From positions 186,001 through 250,000 of the forward strand of contig NZ_JAHKSH010000001.1 in the NCBI RefSeq assembly GCF_019720895.1: a DNA stretch of 64,000 nucleotides, written 5' to 3'. Origin of the DNA: Microbacterium salitolerans. GTDB lineage: Bacteria > Actinomycetota > Actinomycetes > Actinomycetales > Microbacteriaceae. Positions 33,141 to 40,074 of this stretch are shown one piece after another. Numbering within the stretch: the stretch's first letter is position 1; each line of letters starts with the position of its first letter. Both the position numbers and the translations under genes were made by a program. The notes beneath the pieces are model-generated. The model was not told the origin of the DNA, did no database searches, and saw only the letters and a program-made list of their open reading frames with translations.

Positions 33141-33973
33141 GCCGTCACACCACCCGGCGCCGGACGTCCTCGGCCGTCAAGGCCGTGCTCGTCGTGCTGC
33201 TGCTCGCGTTCACCCTGTTCCCCGCGTGGTGGATGGTGTCGAGCGCGTTCATCCCGAATCCGTCCGCGCGGACGTCGCTCGGCATCAGCGAGTTCACGTT
33301 CGAGCACTTCGAGTACGTGCTGTCCGACGGCGGATTCGGGGTGTTCCTCCGGAACTCCGCGATCGTCGCCGTTGCCGTCGTGCTCGTCAGCGCCCTGCTC
33401 GCCGTGCTCGCCAGCGTCGCGGTCGCCCGCTTCCGGTTCCGATTCCGCACGGGGATCCTCATGATGATCCTCATCGTACAGATGGTGCCGCTTGAGGCGC
33501 TCGTGATCCCGCTGTTCGTGCAGGTGCGCGACCTCGGCATGCTCAACACCCTGCTGGGCCTCGTGATCGTCTACATCGCCCTCTCGCTGCCGTTCGGGAT
33601 CTGGATGCTGCGCGGCTTCGTCGCCGCCGTCCCGGTCGAGATCGAGGAGGCCGCCTACCTCGACGGCGCCACGTGGGGGCGCATGTTCCGATCGGTCCTG
33701 CTGCCGCTCGTCATGCCCGGCCTCGTCGCGACGAGCATCTTCAGCTTCATCACGGCGTGGAACGAGTTCGTCTTCGCCATGACGCTCCTCGGCGGCGAGA
33801 CGAGTCAGTACACGGTCGCGATCGGTCTGCGGCAGTTCTTCGGCGAGCACTCGAACGAGTGGGGCGCCATCATGGCGGCCTCGACGATCATCACGCTGCC
33901 CGTCATGATCTTCTTCGTGATCGTGCAGGGCAAGCTGTCGAGCGGCCTCGTCTCGGGCTCGGTCAAGGGATGA
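33137..33973 (+). CDS. Sugar ABC transporter permease 2 (CUT1, MalG-type)
   Basis: 278 aa, six membrane helices. The EAA motif reads EIEEAAYLDGATWGRMFRSVLLPLVMPG, and the C-terminus has the MalG-like ITAWNEFVFAMTLLGG segment. It starts with GTG overlapping the stop of permease 1 (GTGA) and overlaps nagZ by 4 nt (ATGA), so translation of the whole unit is coupled. Confidence 0.91.
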   Translation: MSRHTTRRRTSSAVKAVLVVLLLAFTLFPAWWMVSSAFIPNPSARTSLGISEFTFEHFEYVLSDGGFGVFLRNSAIVAVAVVLVSALLAVLASVAVARFRFRFRTGILMMILIVQMVPLEALVIPLFVQVRDLGMLNTLLGLVIVYIALSLPFGIWMLRGFVAAVPVEIEEAAYLDGATWGRMFRSVLLPLVMPGLVATSIFSFITAWNEFVFAMTLLGGETSQYTVAIGLRQFFGEHSNEWGAIMAASTIITLPVMIFFVIVQGKLSSGLVSGSVKG

Positions 33974-35364
33974 GCACGTCGCTCCTGCGCCTCGCGAACG
34001 GCGTGCTGTGGCCGGGGTTCCTCGGCCGCGGCACGCCCGACTGGATCCGCCGCGAGCGCGACGCGGGGCTCGCGGGCGTCGTCCTGTTCGCGCAGAACAT
34101 CGGGGCGGATCCCGTGGAGGCGCCCGACGGCTTCCTCATCGGCCTCGACGAGGAGGGCGGCACCGTCACCCGCCTCGACGCGGAGACAGGATCCACGGAG
34201 CTCGGCCCGCACCAGCTCGGCGCGCTCGACGAGATCGCCGTGACGCGCACGGTCGGGGAGCGCCTCGCTCTCCGCTCGGCGGAAGCGGGCGCGAACGTCG
34301 TCATCGCGCCAGACGCCGACGTCAACGCGAATCCGCTCAATCCTGTGATCGGCACGCGGGCGTTCGGCGCGGATCCGGCGCTCGTCTCGCGACACGTGCG
34401 CGCGGCGATCGAGGGGATCCACGCGGGCGGGGCGATCGCCGTGCCGAAGCACTTCCCCGGCCACGGCGACACCGCGACCGACTCGCATCACGGCCTGCCC
34501 GTCTCGGAGGCGTCGGAGCGGGCGCAGCGCGACGTGCACCTTCCGCCCTTCGCCGCGGCGATCGCGGCGGGCGCGCGCATGATCATGACCGCGCACCTCG
34601 TCGTGCCCGCGTGGGGCGACGACCCGGCGACGGCGAATCCGCGGGCGCTCGCCGAGCTGCGTGCCCTCGGCTTCGACGGCGTCATCGCGAGCGACGCCCT
34701 CGACATGGGGGCGATGCAGGAGCGCTTCGGGGCGGACGCGCCCGTGCGAGCGCTCGCCGCGGGCTGCGACCTGCTGTGCATCTCGAACCCGGCGAACCCC
34801 GGCAGCTCGGGCGACGCCGAGGCCGACTTCCTCGCCGTCCGCGCGCGGGTCGTCGCCGCCGTCCGGTCGGGCGAGCTGCCGCTCGCACGGCTCGAGGAGG
34901 CGTCCGCGCGCGTGTCGGCGCTGCGCGAGCACGCCGCCGGGCTCGACGCGACGGGACCTGCTCCCGACATCGACGCGGCGGCGCTCGCCCGGCGCGCGTG
35001 CCGTGTCGACGGATCCGTCGCCCCGCTTCCCGGGCCGCGCACCGTGATCGACGCGCGGGCCACCGCGACGTGGGCCGTCAGCTCGACCGGATCCCGGTAC
35101 GCAGACGTGCTCGCGCGCGGCGGATCCGTCGTCCGGCCGGACGACCTCATCGAGGCGGAGCGCCCCGTCGTGCTCGTCGATCGCGCCGCCCGCTCGGACC
35201 AGGTCGCCGCGATCGCGCGCGTCGCCGAGCGGCACCCCGGCGCGGTCGTCGTGAACCTCGGCGTCGAGCCGCCCGCGCCGCTGCCCGTCGCCGCGATCCA
35301 CGCTCGGGCCGCGAGCCTGCTCGCGGTGCAGGCAGCCGAGGCGATCCTGCAGGACAGGGCGTGA
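33970..35364 (+). CDS. nagZ: Beta-N-acetylglucosaminidase, glycoside hydrolase family 3 (NagZ)
   Basis: 464 aa. The NagZ fingerprint KHFPGHGDTATDSHHGLP (residues about 160-177) supplies the Asp-His catalytic dyad, and IASDALDMGAMQ carries the Asp nucleophile. There is no signal peptide or lipobox, so the enzyme should act in the cytoplasm, cutting GlcNAc from GlcNAc-MurNAc or GlcNAc-anhMurNAc brought in by the preceding importer. About 110 C-terminal residues beyond the catalytic barrel form an extra domain. It is translationally coupled to the permease gene. Confidence 0.9.
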   Translation: MSTSLLRLANGVLWPGFLGRGTPDWIRRERDAGLAGVVLFAQNIGADPVEAPDGFLIGLDEEGGTVTRLDAETGSTELGPHQLGALDEIAVTRTVGERLALRSAEAGANVVIAPDADVNANPLNPVIGTRAFGADPALVSRHVRAAIEGIHAGGAIAVPKHFPGHGDTATDSHHGLPVSEASERAQRDVHLPPFAAAIAAGARMIMTAHLVVPAWGDDPATANPRALAELRALGFDGVIASDALDMGAMQERFGADAPVRALAAGCDLLCISNPANPGSSGDAEADFLAVRARVVAAVRSGELPLARLEEASARVSALREHAAGLDATGPAPDIDAAALARRACRVDGSVAPLPGPRTVIDARATATWAVSSTGSRYADVLARGGSVVRPDDLIEAERPVVLVDRAARSDQVAAIARVAERHPGAVVVNLGVEPPAPLPVAAIHARAASLLAVQAAEAILQDRA

Positions 35365-35469
35365 CGATGCGCGTGCGTGCCGATTGCGACATACAGGCTG
35401 CCGGGGCCGGGCGCTCATGATGCGCGTGCATTCCGGCGGCGGCGGACGGAGCCCCGGGGGCGGAGCCTG

Positions 35470-36585
35470 ATGCGCGTCGTCGCGATGCAGTCGGGTACCT
35501 CGGCCGACGGCATCGACGTCGCGACCGTCGAGGTCGGGGTGCGGGGGACGGCGCTCGACCTGCACCCCGTGCGCCTCGAGACGGTGCCGTGGGACCCGGC
35601 GGTCCGCGACGAGATCCTCGCCGCCGCGCACGGATCCCCGCGCGACGCGCTCGCGTGGACGCGCCTCGACACGGAGCTCGGCCAGGCCTTCGCCGACGCC
35701 GCCGCGGAGGCGGGACCGTGCGACGTCGTCGTGTCGCACGGTCAGACGATCCACCACTGGACCGAGGCCGGACGCACGCGCGGCACCCTCCAGCTCGGCG
35801 AGCCGAGCTGGATCGCCGAGCGCACGGGATCCCCCGTCGTGTCCCACGTGCGGAGCCAGGACGTCGCGGCCGGCGGCGACGGCGCCCCGCTCATGGGGGT
35901 GTTCGACCGGCTCTGGGCCGCGGGTCTCGGGCGCGATCGCGTCACGACCGTGAACCTCGGCGGCATAGCGAACGTCCAGATCGTCGCGCCCGAGGGCGTG
36001 ACGGCCTTCGACACGGGCCCCGCGAACTGCCTCATCGACGATGTCGTGCAGCGCGCGACCGGCCGGGCGTGCGACATCGACGGCGCGCTCGCGACCGCGG
36101 GGTCGGTGGACGCGCGCACCTTGGAGACCCTGCTCGCGCACCCCTACCTCGCGCAGCTCCCGCCCAAGTCGACGGGACGCGAGACGTGGAACCTGGACGT
36201 CGTCGACCACGCGGCGCCCCCGTCGCTGCGGCTCGAGGACCTCGTCGCGACGCTGACCGCGTTCACGGCGGAGACCGTCGCGCGCGCCGTGACCGGCGAC
36301 CTCGTCGTGCTCTCGGGCGGTGGCGTACGCAATCCGGCCCTCGTGCGGGCGCTGCGCGAGCGGATCCCCCAGGCCCGCGTCAGCGACGAGCTCGGCATCG
36401 ATGCGGAGCACAAGGAGTCGCTCCTGTTCGCGACGCTCGGCGCCCTCGCGTGGTTCCGCGTGCCCGTGCGTCCGGGCCGCGCCCCCGCGCGCATCGCGGG
36501 ACGCTTCACGCCGGGCCCGCGCGGCCTCGACCTCCCACCCGCGCTCCCGGCGATCGACGCGGTGCGCGTCGCGCCGTTCGGGTGA
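35470..36585 (+). CDS. anmK: Anhydro-N-acetylmuramic acid kinase
   Basis: 371 aa. MQSGTSADGIDVATVEV is the ATP-binding start of AnmK; SHGQTIHHW, TLQLGEPSWIAERTG, FDTGPANCLID and LSGGGVRNPALV are all family hallmarks. It converts anhydroMurNAc to MurNAc-6-P, the substrate of MurQ. The start at 35470 has GGGGCGGAG upstream; two further ATGCGCGT sequences occur at 35367 and 35420 in the 105-bp gap after nagZ. Its TGA stop lies inside a 48-bp palindromic repeat (36582-36629). Confidence 0.94.
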   Translation: MRVVAMQSGTSADGIDVATVEVGVRGTALDLHPVRLETVPWDPAVRDEILAAAHGSPRDALAWTRLDTELGQAFADAAAEAGPCDVVVSHGQTIHHWTEAGRTRGTLQLGEPSWIAERTGSPVVSHVRSQDVAAGGDGAPLMGVFDRLWAAGLGRDRVTTVNLGGIANVQIVAPEGVTAFDTGPANCLIDDVVQRATGRACDIDGALATAGSVDARTLETLLAHPYLAQLPPKSTGRETWNLDVVDHAAPPSLRLEDLVATLTAFTAETVARAVTGDLVVLSGGGVRNPALVRALRERIPQARVSDELGIDAEHKESLLFATLGALAWFRVPVRPGRAPARIAGRFTPGPRGLDLPPALPAIDAVRVAPFG

Positions 36586-36629
36586 CGCGTACGACCCTTC
36601 CGGACCGTGCGGAGGGCCACGGGCGTCAC
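36582..36629. repeat. 48-bp palindromic repeat (GTGACG family), copy D
   Basis: Begins GTGACGCGTACGACCCTTCC and ends GGGCCACGGGCGTCAC. The second to fourth bases provide the TGA stop of anmK. The stem may also serve as its terminator. Confidence 0.83.
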
Positions 36630-36664
36630 CTGAAGGGATCCGCTATCCCCGCCGCGTCCCCCAA

Positions 36665-36712
36665 GTGACGAGTACGACCCCTCTGGGCCGCCGGACGGGT
36701 CGCGGGCGTCAC
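36665..36712. repeat. 48-bp palindromic repeat (GTGACG family), copy E
   Basis: Begins GTGACGAGTACGACCC and ends GGGTCGCGGGCGTCAC, again exactly 48 bp. It lies 35 bp after copy D and just upstream of the promoter of the aminotransferase gene. Confidence 0.82.
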
Positions 36713-36747
36713 GCGAATGCCCCGGATCGGTCCGAGACAATGGACGC

Positions 36748-37851
36748 ATGACGATCTCGTTCCGCGCCGCGCACGACGACATCCCCCTCTTCCGCCGGGC
36801 GGAGCTGCCCGACGGGGCGCGCGCCTGCTTCAACGAGCCCCACGTCCCGCCGCTCGAGGGGCTCGCCGAGGCGATCGCCGCCGAGATCCCGCATCTCAAC
36901 GAGTACGGATCCCGCCTCGAGGGCGCGCTCGCGAACATCGCCCGGGCCCACCGCCGCGCGCCCGACGAGGTGCTGCTCGGATCCGGGAGCATGGATCTCA
37001 TCCGAGCGCTCATCGGATCCGTCTGCGAACCCGGCGACGAGGTCGTCTTCAGCTGGCTGACGTTCGAGGGCTACGTCGGCGCGTGCCACGCGCACGCTGC
37101 GACGCCCGTGAAGGTCGCGACGATGTCCGACGGATCCCACGACGTCGACGCGCTGCTCGCCGCGATCACCGACCGCACCCGCGTCGTCCTGCTCGCGAGC
37201 CCCAACAACCCCTCCGGCCGCGCCCTCACGCGTGACCAGCTCGACCGCCTCCTCGCCGAGGTGCCGCCGCACGTCGTGCTCGCGCTCGACGAGGCGTACA
37301 GCGAGTTCAGCTCGAGCCCCCGTGCGGCCTACGCGGCCGACCTGTTCGGATCCGCGGATCCGAACCTCCCCGACAACGTCGTCGTCCTGCGCACGCTCTC
37401 GAAGGCCGCCGCCCTCGCGAGCCTGCGCGTCGGCTACGCCCTCGCGACGCCCGATGTCATCGACGGCCTCTCGAAGATGCGCACGCAGAACGGCGTCGAC
37501 CGTCTCGCCGTCGCAGCCGCGGAGTTCTGCTTCACAGATCGTGGCCTCGAGCAGATCGAGGACCGCGCGTGGTGGATCAAGGCCGAGCGCCAGCGCATCG
37601 AGCGCACCCTCCGCGACCGCATGGAGCGCGCCGAGATCGACGACAGGCCCCACATCGACATCCCGCACTCCGACGGCAACTTCGTGTGGCTGCCCGTCGG
37701 CGAGCGTGCGGACGACCTGCGCCGCCACCTCGTCGACACCGCCGGCATCGTGCCCCGCGCCTACACCGGCGCCGGGGTGCGATACACGGTGATCGAGCCG
37801 GAGCACAACGACCGCTTCATCGACGCCGTCACGGAGTGGGCGACGGGGTGA
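36748..37851 (+). CDS. PLP-dependent class I/II aminotransferase (HisC-like)
   Basis: 367 aa. The fold-type I layout is clear: NEYGSRLEGALANIA, VLLGSGSMDLIRALI, ASPNNPSGRALTRDQLDRLL, DEAYSEFS, and the PLP lysine in LRTLSKAAALASLRVGYALA. It resembles histidinol-phosphate and aromatic aminotransferases; the lack of other his genes leaves the substrate open. A GACAAT box (36736-36741) lies 6 nt before the ATG, so it is probably leaderless. Confidence 0.87.
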   Translation: MTISFRAAHDDIPLFRRAELPDGARACFNEPHVPPLEGLAEAIAAEIPHLNEYGSRLEGALANIARAHRRAPDEVLLGSGSMDLIRALIGSVCEPGDEVVFSWLTFEGYVGACHAHAATPVKVATMSDGSHDVDALLAAITDRTRVVLLASPNNPSGRALTRDQLDRLLAEVPPHVVLALDEAYSEFSSSPRAAYAADLFGSADPNLPDNVVVLRTLSKAAALASLRVGYALATPDVIDGLSKMRTQNGVDRLAVAAAEFCFTDRGLEQIEDRAWWIKAERQRIERTLRDRMERAEIDDRPHIDIPHSDGNFVWLPVGERADDLRRHLVDTAGIVPRAYTGAGVRYTVIEPEHNDRFIDAVTEWATG

Positions 37852-37863
37852 GGCAGGCGCGGG

Positions 37864-38970
37864 TCAATCCCTGACCGCCTGCAGGTCGCCGAGGAGGGCG
37901 AGGATCCGCGCGTCCATCTCGACCTGCGTGAGCAGGATGCAGATCGTGCCGTCAGGGTCGACGAAGAAGTCGGTGCCGTATCCGCCCGACCAGCCGAATC
38001 GGCCGCGGTGCGGGCCCTCGGTCACGACCGAGGCGCCGAATCCCCATCCGGTGCTGGACCAGAACCCCGGGAAGAAGCTGTCGTCGGTCTTCGCCGCGGC
38101 GTCCACCTGATCTGTGCGGATCAGCTCGAGGGATGCGGGGGAGACGAGCTCGCCGTCGATGAGCGCGCGCAGGAACGCGTGGTAGTCGGCGAGCGTTGAG
38201 ACGAGCTCGGAGTGGCTCTCATCGAACGGCGCGGGCCCGGTGTGGAACCCGCCGCCGGCCGGCTCGACCTCGGCGAAGAACCCCTCCTCCGTGCGACGGA
38301 AGGCCGGGAGCAGGCGGTGCGCCTCGGCGTCTGGAACGCGGAACCCCGTGTCGGGCATGCCGACCGGGTCGAGGACCTCGCGCCGCAGCACCTCGCGGGT
38401 GCTCGTCTCGGCGACGCGACTGAGCAGGATCCCGAGCAGCCCGAACGACAGGTGATAGCGCCACCCCTCGCCCGGCTGATGCGCGAGCGGCAGGGCGGAG
38501 AGCGCGTCGAGCCATTCCTGCGCGGGGAGATCGACGGGCTCGTTCGCGGGGTCGAGGCCGGCATCGCCCAGGGCGACCTGCAGCGGCGAATCGGCGACGA
38601 TGATGCCGTACCCCGACTGGTTCGTCAGCACGTGGCGCAGCGTGATGGGCCGCGCGGCTGCCACGGTGTCGTCGAGCGGGGCCCGCGGATCCGCGAGCAC
38701 GCGCCGGTCGGCGAGCTCCGGCATCCACGGATCCACCGGGTCGTCGAGCGCGATCGCGCCCTGCTCGACGAGCCTCAGCGCGGCGACGGCCGCGACGATC
38801 TTCGTCATCGACTGGATCCGTACGATCGCGTCAGAGCGCAGCGGCGCGCCGTCCGGCCCCGCGGCGCCGACGACGATCGGGCTCAGCTCTCGCCCGATCG
38901 ACGCGACGGCGCCGGGCATCGTCCCCTCGGCGACATGGCGAGCGAGGAGGTGTTCGAGCGCGACGTCCAT
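37864..38970 (-). CDS. Serine hydrolase of the beta-lactamase/class C PBP family
   Basis: 368 aa. The active-site SxxK motif is SMTK (IVRIQSMTKIVAAVAALRLVEQGAI), the second motif region is WRYHLSFGLLG, and GWSGGYGTDFFVDP gives the third (HxG-like) motif. No signal peptide is visible, so it is likely a cytoplasmic esterase or peptidase rather than a true beta-lactamase. Start 38970 is chosen over an upstream ATG because a TACCCT -10 box (38982-38977) lies 6 nt before it (leaderless). It is convergent with the aminotransferase gene, with only 12 bp between them. Confidence 0.86.
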   Translation of the reverse strand: MDVALEHLLARHVAEGTMPGAVASIGRELSPIVVGAAGPDGAPLRSDAIVRIQSMTKIVAAVAALRLVEQGAIALDDPVDPWMPELADRRVLADPRAPLDDTVAAARPITLRHVLTNQSGYGIIVADSPLQVALGDAGLDPANEPVDLPAQEWLDALSALPLAHQPGEGWRYHLSFGLLGILLSRVAETSTREVLRREVLDPVGMPDTGFRVPDAEAHRLLPAFRRTEEGFFAEVEPAGGGFHTGPAPFDESHSELVSTLADYHAFLRALIDGELVSPASLELIRTDQVDAAAKTDDSFFPGFWSSTGWGFGASVVTEGPHRGRFGWSGGYGTDFFVDPDGTICILLTQVEMDARILALLGDLQAVRD

Positions 38971-39012
38971 GCGGCCAGGGTAGGCAGGGAGCACCCCGTG
39001 CGAAAGCCCCGC

Positions 39013-39069
39013 TCGAATGCCGCAGATCGTCGTTCCTGGCGCCCTTATGGATCCATCTGCGGCATTCGA
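39013..39069. repeat. 57-bp palindrome (TCGAATGCC family), copy 1
   Basis: Perfect 15-bp arms TCGAATGCCGCAGAT and ATCTGCGGCATTCGA around a 27-nt centre containing CTTATGGATCC. It lies in the 180-bp gap between the serine hydrolase promoter and the PhzF-like gene. Confidence 0.85.
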
Positions 39070-39083
39070 ACGCTGGATCCCTG

Positions 39084-39134
39084 CTTGAATGCCCGAGGAT
39101 GTTCTTCCCGAGGGACTCCGGATCCGTCTGCGGC
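39084..39134. repeat. Degenerate second copy of the TCGAATGCC palindrome
   Basis: Begins CTTGAATGCC and ends GGATCCGTCTGCGGCA, aligning in direct orientation with copy 1 (GAATGCC, TTCC, GGATCC, TCTGCGGCA in the same order). The right-hand TTCGA arm is missing, so it is no longer a full palindrome. Confidence 0.65.
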
Positions 39135-39150
39135 AGAGGCGGCCGCGACG

Positions 39151-39981
39151 CTACACAGCGATGTGCCGAGCGGACCCGCTGATGCGTACGCCGGCATCAC
39201 CGGAGGCGTCGACGTCGATCAGGCACGGCTGCCCCATGTCTGCGCCCTGCACCACGGTGAACCGGCCGCTGGCGGGGAGCAGGCCCTGGTCGCGGAGGAA
39301 CCCGCCCAAAGCCCCGGCCGCGGCGCCCGTCGCGGGATCCTCGACGACACCGCCGATCGCGAAGGCGTTGCGCGAGTGTATGAGGTCGGGGCGCTCACGG
39401 AAGAGGAGGCTGACGGTGCCCCACCCGCGCAGTTCCATCAGCGACCGCAGCGCGGAGAAGTCGTAGTCGAGGTGTGCCAGGCGCTCGCGGGTGCCTGCCC
39501 AGAGGATCGGATGCCAGAGACCTGCGAACCCCATGCCGGCAGGAAGCTCGGGATCGAGGTCTGAACGACGCCACTGCAGGAGGTCGAGCAGGTCGTCGAG
39601 GTCGTCGAGTTCAGCTGACTCAGCAGGAACGGTCGTCAAGGAGGCCACGAGATCGTTGCCATGCCGCTCTACCGTGACCGGGATCACACCTGCCTTCGCG
39701 TGCAGGACGATGTCGCCAGGGCCATCTCGTTCGGCGAGCGCGATCGCCGAGGCGATCGTTGCGTGGCCGCAGAACGCCACCTCGGCGGCGGGCGAGAAGT
39801 ATCGGACGGTGTACTCGCGGTCGCCGTCTTTCGCGGTCAGGAACGCCGTCTCCGAATATCCGACGTCCGCGGCGACGCCGAGCATCTCGTCTGCACTCAT
39901 TCCCAAGGCGTCGAGGATCACACCGGCAGGGTTTCCTCCGCCGGTGGGTGTCGGGAAGGCAGCGAGTCGCAGGGTGCTCAT
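39151..39981 (-). CDS. PhzF-family isomerase/epimerase-like protein
   Basis: 276 aa. GNPAGVILD at the N-terminus, GYSETAFL with the conserved catalytic Glu, AFCGHATIASAIAL, and EDPATGAAAGALGGFL near the C-terminus define the PhzF family, named for trans-2,3-dihydro-3-hydroxyanthranilate isomerase. No phenazine genes are near, so the role is unknown. A TATGCT -10 box (39993-39988) lies 6 nt before the ATG (leaderless). Confidence 0.9.
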   Translation of the reverse strand: MSTLRLAAFPTPTGGGNPAGVILDALGMSADEMLGVAADVGYSETAFLTAKDGDREYTVRYFSPAAEVAFCGHATIASAIALAERDGPGDIVLHAKAGVIPVTVERHGNDLVASLTTVPAESAELDDLDDLLDLLQWRRSDLDPELPAGMGFAGLWHPILWAGTRERLAHLDYDFSALRSLMELRGWGTVSLLFRERPDLIHSRNAFAIGGVVEDPATGAAAGALGGFLRDQGLLPASGRFTVVQGADMGQPCLIDVDASGDAGVRISGSARHIAV

Positions 39982-40074
39982 CGGCTCAGCATATTGGAGG
40001 ACGTGCGAACGAATGACTCCATCCGATGCCGGAGATCGTCGTCCACGGCATCATCCGCCGCAGCGGGCGCCGCC

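Noticed and set aside
33805-36411. 868-codon minus-strand open frame across the permease, nagZ and anmK genes
   Set aside because: Shadow of three well-supported plus-strand genes; composition dominated by Arg, His, Gly and Asp.
23712-36712. Repeats considered as a CRISPR array
   Set aside because: The units are palindromic over their whole length, spacing is irregular (83, 123, then 12.6 kb), and no cas genes are present.
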